Assembly: GCA_003447785.1 (NCBI GenBank) | Contig: DLYJ01000062.1 | Location: forward strand, 5,001-29,067 | Source: Treponema sp. | GTDB lineage: Bacteria > Spirochaetota > Spirochaetia > Treponematales > Treponemataceae | DNA: 24,067 bases | Direction of reading: 5' to 3' | In this document: in pieces, positions 7,854 through 14,478 of the stretch | How the letters are laid out: each line of letters opens with the position of its first letter | Position numbering within the stretch: position 1 is the first letter of the stretch | Notes under the pieces: model-generated | What the model was told of the DNA's origin: nothing | Database searches by the model: none | What the model saw: only the letters and a program-made list of their open reading frames with translations | Made by a program: the position numbers and the translations under genes

Positions 7854-9312
7854 TTTTATCCCCTTTCTTTCTGCTCAAAGAAAAAACAACTGCGCACAAA
7901 ACGGCAAGAATCAGTCCTGCCGCACAGGCTTCGTTAAAGCGGTAGCGTCCTGCAAGACGGTAAGTGTACAAGGCTAAGGTGTCAAAGTCCGGAATCGATA
8001 AAACCAGCGGAAGTGTTGAGTCTCCGGCGCTCATTGCAAAACAGCACAAAGCCCCGCTCACAACCGCATGTTTGATTGAAGGCAGCATTACCCGTGTGAG
8101 AGTGTCAAATTTTCCACGGCTCAGCAAAAGCGAAGCATCGATGACCGGCTGAGGAATTTTCTGCAGTGCCGCATAAATCTGACGGAATGCCACAGGCCAC
8201 ATTAAAATGGTCTGGGCAATTGTCAGGGTAAACCAGTTGCCCTGCTGGATTATGAGTTTTATAAAGAATCCCGTCATGATGGAAGAAATTGCCATGGGTC
8301 CGAGAGGAATTACCTGGAGAATTGTTCTTTTCTGATTTTTGTCGTAAAGACGCAGAAAAGAACCGTACAGAAAGCCCGTAATTGAACACAAAACTGCTGT
8401 GCATCCTGCGGTTAAAAATGTCCACCCGATTGAATTTACAAAGCGCTGTGATTTAAAAAGGAATAAAATCGTGTTGAGGCTCAGGCTTTTTGATGCCCTT
8501 GAAGTAAACGCGTTGATTGCAATTCCTGCCAGTGGTGCGATAAAAAATATTGTGATGATTAAAATGAGGGCGCCAAAGAGAAAGTGTTCTTTTTTGCCTT
8601 GTATTCTGGTTCGTTTTAATTTATCTGTATCAAAAGAAATTCCTTTGAGGGAGGAAGTTTTCTTTTCCAGTTTGCTGTATAAAAAAATGATAAAAAGTGC
8701 AATAAAGGTTTCGGTTCCAGCGATTAAAAAGCCGTCCTTAAAATTAAGTGTTCCGCGGACAATCTTGAATAATTCAACTTCTAGGGTGCTGTAGCCGACA
8801 CCTGCAAAAATCAAAATCATTGTAAAGCTGAAGAAGCAGAATAAAAAAATCGGAAGACAGGCCGAAACAAGAGCCGGTACAAGTCTTATGAGCGTTATCG
8901 AGTAAAAAATTTTGAATTCACCGGCGCCTAAAAGACGGGCCGCTTCTTCCTGGTCCTGTGTTAAGTGTTCCCAGGATTCGCTTACGATTTTCATTACGAG
9001 AGGGTAGTTGTAAAAACCCTGTGCAATGATAATTCCTGCGGCTGAGTACAGAAAGGTCAAAGGCGGTCGTTCTGAGTTCAACAAAGTCATCAAAAACTGA
9101 TTCAGGCGGCCGTTCATTCCAAAAAATGAAACATAGCCCAGGGCGACAATCAGCGAAGGAAGACACAAAGGTACGGCAGAAAAAGAAAGCAGAAAGCGTC
9201 GTCCTGCAAAATCTTTTTTTGCTGCAAAGTAAGCCGACGCAAGACCGATTAACGCGGCTGCGAGGGTAGAGAGAACTGCCTGAAATATGGTAAAAATGAT
9301 TACATTCAACAT
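7843..9312 (-). CDS. thiP: Thiamine ABC transporter, permease protein
   Basis: The product has 489 residues and about twelve hydrophobic segments arranged as two MetI-like permease halves, each with the EAA-type loop facing the ATPase (EEAARLLGAGEFKIFYSITLIRLVPAL in the first half; DASLLLSRGKFDTLTRVMLPSI in the second). Such two-in-one permeases are typical of ThiP. It lacks the extra N-terminal segment of the E. coli protein and starts directly at the first core segment. The start is uncertain: ATG 9312 has no Shine-Dalgarno sequence, GTG 9321 would add three residues, and the only good GGAGGG (9346-9341) is spaced for an ATG at 9331 in another reading frame. A hairpin and T-run lie between thiB and this start. 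Confidence 0.87.
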   Translation of the reverse strand: MLNVIIFTIFQAVLSTLAAALIGLASAYFAAKKDFAGRRFLLSFSAVPLCLPSLIVALGYVSFFGMNGRLNQFLMTLLNSERPPLTFLYSAAGIIIAQGFYNYPLVMKIVSESWEHLTQDQEEAARLLGAGEFKIFYSITLIRLVPALVSACLPIFLFCFFSFTMILIFAGVGYSTLEVELFKIVRGTLNFKDGFLIAGTETFIALFIIFLYSKLEKKTSSLKGISFDTDKLKRTRIQGKKEHFLFGALILIITIFFIAPLAGIAINAFTSRASKSLSLNTILFLFKSQRFVNSIGWTFLTAGCTAVLCSITGFLYGSFLRLYDKNQKRTILQVIPLGPMAISSIMTGFFIKLIIQQGNWFTLTIAQTILMWPVAFRQIYAALQKIPQPVIDASLLLSRGKFDTLTRVMLPSIKHAVVSGALCCFAMSAGDSTLPLVLSIPDFDTLALYTYRLAGRYRFNEACAAGLILAVLCAVVFSLSRKKGDKNVF

Positions 9313-9343
9313 AAAAAACACAGGCTGCCATAAAGGGCAGCCC
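9313..9343 (-). terminator. Hairpin plus T-run between thiB and thiP (possible partial terminator)
   Basis: On the minus strand GGCTGCC (9342-9336), a 6-base loop and GGCAGCC (9329-9323) form a perfect 7-bp GC-rich stem, extendable by a G-U pair, followed by TGTG and six T. This looks like a weak intrinsic terminator inside the operon, which would make the binding protein more abundant than the permease and ATPase. It could also act as a 3' stabiliser for thiB mRNA. Confidence 0.55.
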
Positions 9344-9355
9344 TCCGTGCTTATG

Positions 9356-10384
9356 TTATTTAAGGAGATTCATTACTGAATCAAGCTTTTTTTCTGCTGC
9401 TTCTGCATTTGTAAACAAAGTCTTCTGCGGAACGATTGCTGCTTTTTTGTAGCATTCCGGAAGCTTTGTGTTTTTGTTTGCAGGGTACATCCACTGAGTC
9501 AGTGTCAGGATAAACTGAGCATCTTCAGTGATTAAGAAGTCCATGAATTTCTGTGCATTTTCAAGGTTGTGTGTGTTTGCAGAAATTCCGGCACCTTCTA
9601 CCTGCATAGGGTGTCCGTCCGTAAACTCAAGGGCCTTGTAGCGGAATGAGTTTTCATATTCAACATGGGAAGCAGGGCTTGTTGCGTAACTGATAACAAG
9701 GGGAGCTTCTCCTGAAGTAAACAGACCGTAACCTGCGCTCCAGCCCGGAGCCATAGTAAGAATGTTCGGCTTGATTGCCTTCCAGTAGTCTTCTGTCTTG
9801 TCGCCGTAAACAGCAACAGTCCAGTTAAAGAAGCCGAGGCCTGGTGTTGAAGTTCTCGGATCCATGAGGATAATTCGTTTTTCGTAAATCGGATCCTTGA
9901 GGTCTTCAAGGCATGTCGGTTCCTTGATATTTGATTCAGTGTCATAAATGAAGGCAAAGTGGCTGTAATCAAACGGAGTCAGACGCCAGTCGCTGTCCAG
10001 GGCCTTGATGAGGTTTGAAGGAATTACTTTTGAAGCGTCATGAGGCTTGTATTTCTGGAACAGACCTTCGTCCAGGGCTTTCTGAACAAGGTTGTTGTCC
10101 AGACCGATTGCTACGTCACAAACTTTTTTTTCTTTGTCGAGAATCAAAGAACTCAAAAGCTGAACGCCGTCACCGCAGTCAACGTACTTAACTGTAAGTC
10201 CTGTTTTTTCCTTTGCAAGCTTTGCAAGTTCATCGCCAGGACCCCATTCGCCGCAGAAACTGTCGTAAGTGAATACGGTTACTTCGTTAAAGGAGTTTGT
10301 GTTGACAGACTGTTTTTTAGTACAGCCAGATACGATAAAAATTGATAAAACAACTAAAATGAAAATATGAATACGTTTTGACAT
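9356..10384 (-). CDS. thiB: Thiamine-binding periplasmic lipoprotein of the ABC transporter
   Basis: The 342-residue product is the substrate-binding protein. MSKRIHIFILVVLSIFIVSGC is a lipoprotein signal (VSGC lipobox), so it should be tethered to a membrane by lipid on Cys21. The first strand VTVFTYDSFCGEWGPG closely matches the start of mature E. coli TbpA/ThiB (YTYDSF..WGPG), and PGWSAGYGLFTSGEAPLVISYATSP matches its ligand cleft region. It captures thiamine or thiamine phosphates for ThiP/ThiQ. ATG 10384 is chosen because GGAGGA ends four bases upstream; an ATG at 10402 is in frame but lies inside the riboswitch. Controlled by the TPP riboswitch directly upstream. The treponeme literature uses tbpA for this gene. 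Confidence 0.93.
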   Translation of the reverse strand: MSKRIHIFILVVLSIFIVSGCTKKQSVNTNSFNEVTVFTYDSFCGEWGPGDELAKLAKEKTGLTVKYVDCGDGVQLLSSLILDKEKKVCDVAIGLDNNLVQKALDEGLFQKYKPHDASKVIPSNLIKALDSDWRLTPFDYSHFAFIYDTESNIKEPTCLEDLKDPIYEKRIILMDPRTSTPGLGFFNWTVAVYGDKTEDYWKAIKPNILTMAPGWSAGYGLFTSGEAPLVISYATSPASHVEYENSFRYKALEFTDGHPMQVEGAGISANTHNLENAQKFMDFLITEDAQFILTLTQWMYPANKNTKLPECYKKAAIVPQKTLFTNAEAAEKKLDSVMNLLK

Positions 10385-10388
10385 ATCT

Positions 10389-10495
10389 TCCTCCGCCGGC
10401 ATTATCCGGATCAGGTTTTGACAATCATACGAATGTCATCGGGTGTAATCTCAGCCGTGAGAAGGCGCGTTTGTCCTTGCAGCAGGCACCCCGGA
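10389..10495 (-). promoter_or_regulatory. TPP riboswitch (thi-box) controlling thiBPQ
   Basis: Read on the minus strand the region holds the conserved thi-box parts in order: GGGGTGCC (from 10492), GGCTGAGATTACACCC (10456-10441), which binds the pyrimidine, and ACCTGATCCGGATAATGCCG (from 10416), which binds the pyrophosphate. The aptamer ends in GGCGGAGGA, so the thiB Shine-Dalgarno sequence is part of the closing stem region, with UCC near 10495 as a possible partner. No terminator hairpin fits between aptamer and ATG, so TPP should block translation start rather than end transcription (inference). Confidence 0.96.
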
Positions 10496-10502
10496 TTTTT
10501 TG

Positions 10503-10531
10503 ATTATAGGATAAATCATTTTTTATGTAAA
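10503..10531 (-). promoter_or_regulatory. Promoter of the thiamine transporter operon
   Basis: TTTACA (10531-10526), a 17-base spacer and a perfect TATAAT (10508-10503) on the minus strand. Transcription would start near 10496, exactly at the 5' end of the TPP aptamer. Confidence 0.8.
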
Positions 10532-10553
10532 TGGCGGCCGTTCTGCCGATAAT
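10525..10553 (+). promoter_or_regulatory. Putative promoter of the exported protein at 10560, overlapping the thi promoter
   Basis: GATAAT (10548-10553) ends six bases before the ATG, and ATGTAA (10525-10530) stands 17 bases upstream as a weak -35 that shares its bases with the -35 of the opposite-strand thi promoter. GTTCT (10540-10544) and AGAAC (10554-10558) form an inverted repeat enclosing the -10. Confidence 0.35.
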
Positions 10554-10559
10554 AGAACC

Positions 10560-11117
10560 ATGAAGAAGATTTTTTGTGTATTAGTTTCGGTTTTTATGTT
10601 TACATCCGCCTTTGCTTCCACTTCGGTTGAATTTGGACTGGGTTCCGGCTTTATTTTTTACGGAAGCAAAACACTCAAGAACACTATCAGAAGTTTTGAT
10701 GAATCAAGCCAGGTTATTATCTGTGCAAATGCTGATTATGGAATAACTCTTGCTCCTCAGGTTATTTTGAGCGCAGGTGTGGATTCTGTTTTTGACGCGC
10801 GCTGGAAGGGTTCAAATCATATTTATCTGTGGGATTATGCCGCAGAAGTTGGATTCGATTTTTATCCTGGGCTGGCAGGGCTTTTGTGCTCGGTTGATTA
10901 CTGTCTTGGACGCCGTACCGATTTTATTGATCTTGGAACTGACGAAGACGTTACAAGCACAAAGTGGGGTAATGGTTTTGCCTTTGGCCTTGCCTACGAT
11001 TTTGGTCATGGAAGGCTGGGCTTTGCACCTCAGGTCGGGGCAGCCTGGCGCCACATGCCCCGTGGTTCTTCAAGCGATAATATAATTCAAATCAAACTTA
11101 AAATCAGACTGGACTAA
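10560..11117 (+). CDS. Small exported protein, probable outer-membrane beta-barrel
   Basis: The 185-residue product starts with a signal peptide (MKKIFCVLVSVFMFTSAFA, cleavage expected after AFA at residue 19). The mature part alternates polar and hydrophobic residues in short strands separated by Gly and Asp turns (VEFGLGSGFIFYGSK, YGITLAPQVILSAGVDSVF, YAAEVGFDFYPG, GFAFGLAYDFGHGRLGFAPQVGAAWRH) and ends in IIQIKLKIRLD, as small outer-membrane barrels do; eight strands would fit the length. I recognise no named family; small barrels like this are common in treponemes. There is no Shine-Dalgarno sequence before the ATG and a -10-like box six bases upstream, so the message may be leaderless. 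It is divergent from the thiamine operon; a link to thiamine entry is only a guess. Confidence 0.72.
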   Translation: MKKIFCVLVSVFMFTSAFASTSVEFGLGSGFIFYGSKTLKNTIRSFDESSQVIICANADYGITLAPQVILSAGVDSVFDARWKGSNHIYLWDYAAEVGFDFYPGLAGLLCSVDYCLGRRTDFIDLGTDEDVTSTKWGNGFAFGLAYDFGHGRLGFAPQVGAAWRHMPRGSSSDNIIQIKLKIRLD

Positions 11118-11142
11118 AACTAGAGATTTTTGAAAAATTTCG

Positions 11143-11180
11143 TTGCGGATTCGAAAAAAGCATAGTATTCTATTAGAATA
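11143..11180 (+). promoter_or_regulatory. Putative promoter with a 7-1-7 palindrome over the -10 box
   Basis: TTGCGG (11143-11148), a 17-base spacer and TATTCT (11166-11171) form a modest promoter before the RACo-like gene. The -10 is the left arm of TATTCTA-T-TAGAATA (11166-11180), a perfect 15-base palindrome with a 7-1-7 layout like that of Fur-family operators. Confidence 0.45.
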
Positions 11181-11204
11181 ACTTAAAACTTTTTGGTAAA
11201 AAAT

Positions 11205-12635
11205 ATGCAGATTCAAACTGAAGGTGTGATGCCTCAAATCCCGGATGATTACGAAGAACAAAAATCTCTTGCAGACGTAGGACTTGCCGTAGACGTTGGA
11301 ACTACAACCGTTGCAGTCTCGGTCTGGTCCCTGTCTACCCGTAAATGCATCGCAACCGTCGCAGAACAAAACAACCAGGTAAAATATGGATATGATATTA
11401 TCCGCCGTATTTCCTATGCGACCCGTCCACCTTTGACCGGTTCCGCACAGGTTGTTGAATCAGGCCCGTCGGCCCTGCATTATTCCATCATCGGCCAGCT
11501 GGAAAAAATGTTTACAAAGGCCCTCTCTCTTGCTTCTAGCAAGGCAGAGCGGGGAACCCAGTTAAACATCAGCCGCATCGTAATTACCGGAAACACAACA
11601 ATGCTCAGCTTTGTCTGCGCAGTTCCTGTAGACGGTCTTGCGGCCGCTCCTTTTAATCCTGCTTCGCTTTTTGGATTTACAACCGAATGGCACAAAGTCA
11701 GAAGCGGAAGTGTAAGTTCAGTCTGCCAGCCCCTGGACTCTCCCACAGCAGATATGATCAATCTTTATGAATCAAGCGTTGTTGATGAATCAACTCCTGT
11801 TTACTTTCCGCCGTGTATCGGAGCCTTTATCGGAGCCGACACAGTCTGCGCAATGCTTTCGGCAGGATTTCCTTCTCCAACATCGGCACTTTCCCAGTCC
11901 CACACCTGGGAAGCTCCTTTAAAAGCGCCTCTGCTCCTTGCTGACATCGGTACTAATACAGAAATCGTACTCTATGTTCCCCAGCAGGAAGGCAAGCCTG
12001 CAAGGATTCTGTGTACATCGGCTGCAGCAGGACCGGCTTTTGAAGCTGCAAACATCAGCTGCGGCATGCCTTCCGTAGAAGGTGCAATTGACAGGATTGA
12101 ATACAACGGCGACCTCGTATGTCACGTTATCGGCGAAAAAAATGCCAAGGGAATCTGCGGTTCCGGTCTTATAAGCGCCGGTGCAACACTTCTCCATAAT
12201 AAATTCATCGACAAAAACGGCGTATTCCAGCGGTCTGTTTCAAAACTCGGGGACGGTTCAATCTGTATTCAACTGACACCGGCAGTATACCTTTCCCAGC
12301 AGGATATACGAAACATGCAGCTTGCAAAATCAGCCGTAAAAACCGGCCTTGCATACATGCTGGAACGCTCTCCGTCGGTTCCTGTATTCTGTTTGGCAGG
12401 CGGATTTGGTTCTCACATAAATATTTCTGATGCGTGTGCAATCGGCTTGATTCCAAAAGCCCTGGAAAACCGCTGTGTCAATCTCGGAAACGCGGCTCTT
12501 GCGGGTGCTGCGGCCCTGCTTTTTTCCAGGGCACTCCGCCAGAAAGTGGTTGATCTTGCAAAACACAGTATCCAGATAAATCTTGCGGCTGTACCGGATT
12601 TTCAGCAGAGATACCTTAGTTCAATCGACTTTTAA
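11205..12635 (+). CDS. RACo-like ASKHA-fold ATPase (DUF4445) lacking ferredoxin domains
   Basis: The 476-residue product matches the ATPase part of RACo/RamA-type reductive activators of corrinoid proteins: DVGTTTVA (30-37) is the first phosphate loop, ITGNTTM (127-133) and LADIGTNTE (245-253) are the middle motifs, and GICGSGLISA plus CLAGGFGSHI belong to the C-terminal half; the end VPDFQQRYLSSIDF is typical of the family. RACo has an N-terminal [2Fe-2S] domain and RamA a C-terminal [4Fe-4S] domain; neither is present here and no cysteine cluster is seen. No corrinoid protein or methyltransferase is nearby. ATG 11205 is used; ATG 11229, preceded by AAGG, is an alternative and TTG 11193 less likely. 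The partner protein remains unknown. Confidence 0.8.
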   Translation: MQIQTEGVMPQIPDDYEEQKSLADVGLAVDVGTTTVAVSVWSLSTRKCIATVAEQNNQVKYGYDIIRRISYATRPPLTGSAQVVESGPSALHYSIIGQLEKMFTKALSLASSKAERGTQLNISRIVITGNTTMLSFVCAVPVDGLAAAPFNPASLFGFTTEWHKVRSGSVSSVCQPLDSPTADMINLYESSVVDESTPVYFPPCIGAFIGADTVCAMLSAGFPSPTSALSQSHTWEAPLKAPLLLADIGTNTEIVLYVPQQEGKPARILCTSAAAGPAFEAANISCGMPSVEGAIDRIEYNGDLVCHVIGEKNAKGICGSGLISAGATLLHNKFIDKNGVFQRSVSKLGDGSICIQLTPAVYLSQQDIRNMQLAKSAVKTGLAYMLERSPSVPVFCLAGGFGSHINISDACAIGLIPKALENRCVNLGNAALAGAAALLFSRALRQKVVDLAKHSIQINLAAVPDFQQRYLSSIDF

Positions 12636-12669
12636 AAGTTACCTATTTCTCTACATTATAAATCTTTGT

Positions 12670-12698
12670 TTGACAATAAAAACTTCTTGTTGTATCAT
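12670..12698 (+). promoter_or_regulatory. Promoter of rny
   Basis: A perfect TTGACA (12670-12675), a 17-base spacer and TATCAT (12693-12698) lie about 100 bases before rny. The resulting leader of roughly 95 bases contains a G-rich stretch and a hairpin (GTCGGATA, 12729-12736, with TATCCGGC, 12748-12755, one G-U pair). Confidence 0.78.
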
Positions 12699-12797
12699 AT
12701 AAAGTGATATTTTGGGGGCGGTTTTTGCGTCGGATATGTTGGTGGCTTATCCGGCTTACAAAATCCAATCTTAAAATAGATGCAAGGAGATGTTTTT

Positions 12798-14327
12798 ATG
12801 AAACCTATCTGGTTCGTAATTCTTCCCGTTGCTGGTATAGTTCTTGGATGGATTATTCGCTGGCTATTTGCCATATTTCAATTATCTTCGGCAGAGCAGA
12901 AAGCTGAACGTGTTAAACAGGACGCATTAAAAGAAGCAGAAGCCCAGAAAAAAGAATATTTGCTGGAAGCAAAAGATCAACTCATTCGTGAACGCAATCA
13001 ACAGGAACGGGAAAACCGGGATCGTCGTAAAGAAATTCAAGTTTACGAAGCCCGAATTACAAAAAAAGAAGAAATTGTTGATAAACGCAATGCGGAGATG
13101 GACAAAAAGGAACAGGAGTTTGTTGAACGCGAACAGGCTATGGCTAAACGCGAACAGCAGCTTGCAGTTCAGGAAGAGACCTATCGTCGTGAACTTGAAC
13201 GCATTTCCGGCCTGTCTGCTCAGGAAGCAAAGAATCTTATCATCAAAAATCTTGAAAACGATGCCCGTCATGACGCACAGGCACTGTTAAACAAAATCGA
13301 GCAGGAAGCCCAGCTTACCGCAGAAAAGAAAGCGCAGGAAATTCTTGTTACTACTATTCAGCGTCTGGCTACAGAAACAACAAGCGATGTAACTGTTGCT
13401 ACAGTTTCTCTTCCAAGCGACGAAATGAAGGGACGCATCATCGGTCGTGAAGGCCGCAATATCCGTACCCTCGAAACTCTTACCGGTGTTGACATCATCA
13501 TCGATGATACTCCGGAAGCTGTTGTTATCAGTTGTTTTGATCCGGTCCGCAAGGAAATCGCAAAACAGTCTCTTGAACGCCTTGTTACAGACGGACGAAT
13601 TCATCCGGCACGTATCGAAGAAATCGTTCAGAAGGTAACAAGAGAAATTCAGCAGCGTATTTACGAAGAAGGTGAACGGGTTCTCTTTGAACTTGGAATC
13701 CACAATATGAGTCAGGACGGCGTAAGGGCACTGGGACGCCTTTACTACCGCACAAGTTACGGTCAGAACGTTCTGGTTCACTCTAAGGAAGTTGCAGAAA
13801 TTGCAAGCCTTATTGCTGCCGAAATCGGTGCAAACAAAGAGCTTTCCAAACGCGCAGCACTTCTTCATGATATTGGTAAGGGAGCTGAAAACGACAGTGA
13901 CCAGAACCACGCAGAAGTTGGTGCAGAAATGGCACGCAAAATGGGAGAAGATCCAAGAGTTATCAATGCAATTGCCGCACACCACGGGGATTGCGAAACA
14001 GAAACTCTCGAAGCCATTATCGTTCAGATTGCCGATGCTATTTCCGCTGCACGCCCTGGTGCACGTAAGGAAACTGTAGACAACTACGTTAAACGTCTTG
14101 AAAACCTGGAAGAGATTGCAGAGAAGTTTACCGGTGTCGAAAAGGCATATGCAATTCAGGCAGGCCGCGAACTTCGCGTGCTTGTTAATAACGAAAAAAT
14201 CCCTGACGGAGAAGTTAAGGATCTGGCACAGAAAATTGCCAAACAGATCGAAACTGACCTCCGTTATCCGGGCCGCATAAAGATTACAATGATTCGCGAA
14301 ACACGAATTATTGAATACGCACGATAA
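12798..14327 (+). CDS. rny: Ribonuclease Y
   Basis: The 509-residue product has the full RNase Y layout: an N-terminal membrane anchor (about 4-27), a long charged coiled coil (about 32-190, rich in Glu, Lys, Arg and Gln), a KH RNA-binding domain with GRIIGREGRNIRTLE from residue 212, and an HD metal-dependent hydrolase domain with LLHDIGKG (H357, D358) and the later IAAHHGD. RNase Y is the membrane-bound endonuclease that starts mRNA decay in bacteria without RNase E. ATG 12798 is chosen because AAGGAG ends eight bases before it and the anchor starts at once; ATG 12780 is in frame but lies upstream of that site. The gene has its own promoter and is closed by a strong terminator. Confidence 0.96.
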   Translation: MKPIWFVILPVAGIVLGWIIRWLFAIFQLSSAEQKAERVKQDALKEAEAQKKEYLLEAKDQLIRERNQQERENRDRRKEIQVYEARITKKEEIVDKRNAEMDKKEQEFVEREQAMAKREQQLAVQEETYRRELERISGLSAQEAKNLIIKNLENDARHDAQALLNKIEQEAQLTAEKKAQEILVTTIQRLATETTSDVTVATVSLPSDEMKGRIIGREGRNIRTLETLTGVDIIIDDTPEAVVISCFDPVRKEIAKQSLERLVTDGRIHPARIEEIVQKVTREIQQRIYEEGERVLFELGIHNMSQDGVRALGRLYYRTSYGQNVLVHSKEVAEIASLIAAEIGANKELSKRAALLHDIGKGAENDSDQNHAEVGAEMARKMGEDPRVINAIAAHHGDCETETLEAIIVQIADAISAARPGARKETVDNYVKRLENLEEIAEKFTGVEKAYAIQAGRELRVLVNNEKIPDGEVKDLAQKIAKQIETDLRYPGRIKITMIRETRIIEYAR

Positions 14328-14335
14328 GGATATCT

Positions 14336-14356
14336 GACAGCAACGCACTTGCTGTC
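14336..14356 (+). repeat. Perfect hairpin just after rny
   Basis: GACAGCAA (14336-14343), loop CGCAC, TTGCTGTC (14349-14356): a perfect 8-bp stem starting eight bases after the rny stop. No T-run follows. It may protect the 3' end of the mRNA. Confidence 0.6.
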
Positions 14357-14373
14357 GCTGGATTGGATTTTAG

Positions 14374-14389
14374 GGCGCATCCATGCGCC
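14374..14389. repeat. GC-rich inverted repeat GGCGCAT-CC-ATGCGCC
   Basis: Perfect 7-bp arms around two bases, the second of three inverted repeats between rny and the macroglobulin gene. No T-run follows on either strand. The two-base loop suggests that one or two inner pairs would open in RNA. Confidence 0.5.
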
Positions 14390-14410
14390 GGAAAAAAAAT
14401 TGCTTTCAAA

Positions 14411-14442
14411 AACGTCTTTCATTGCGAAAGGCGTTTTTTTTT
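14411..14442 (+). terminator. Intrinsic terminator of rny
   Basis: AACGTCTTTC (14411-14420), a 5-base loop and GAAAGGCGTT (14426-14435) pair over 10 bp with a single G-U, followed directly by a run of T (14434-14442). A clear factor-independent terminator. Confidence 0.93.
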
Positions 14443-14443
14443 G

Positions 14444-14476
14444 TTTAAAAAATAAATAAGTTGTTGTAATATTACA
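14444..14476 (+). promoter_or_regulatory. Putative promoter and palindromic operator of the macroglobulin-pbpC operon
   Basis: TTTAAA (14444-14449), a 17-base spacer and TAATAT (14467-14472) precede the ATG by six bases. The -10 lies inside the perfect 12-base palindrome TGTAATATTACA (14465-14476). Transcription would begin at the start codon, giving a leaderless mRNA, and a protein bound to the palindrome would block polymerase. Confidence 0.5.
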
Positions 14477-14478
14477 GA

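Noticed and set aside
8918..9331. 137-codon minus-strand frame with a good RBS, overlapping the start of thiP
   Set aside because: Its product is Cys/Arg/Phe-rich with no recognisable domain, and thiP in the next frame has full family similarity over the same bases. Kept only as evidence of a start-site conflict.
10385..10402. Upstream in-frame start for thiB at 10402 (adding MPAEED)
   Set aside because: Those codons lie inside the TPP aptamer and the RBS itself; the start at 10384 has perfect RBS spacing and a proper lipoprotein signal.
11118..11142. AT-only hairpin (ATTTT-TGA-AAAAT) as terminator of the barrel-protein gene
   Set aside because: Five A-T pairs with a three-base loop are too weak, and the following T-run is only three bases long.
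12711..12760. rny leader as a known riboswitch
   Set aside because: G-rich tract and hairpin are present, but none of the conserved cores of riboswitch classes I know could be matched.
13287..14348. 353-codon open frame antisense to rny
   Set aside because: Very long, but its composition (Cys, Phe, Asn repeated) is the mirror of rny codon use and it contains no domain or RBS. A shadow of a strongly codon-biased gene.
14374..14389. GGCGCAT/ATGCGCC as an intrinsic terminator
   Set aside because: It is followed by A on the plus strand, and on the minus strand the T-run comes before the stem, not after. Listed as an inverted repeat only.
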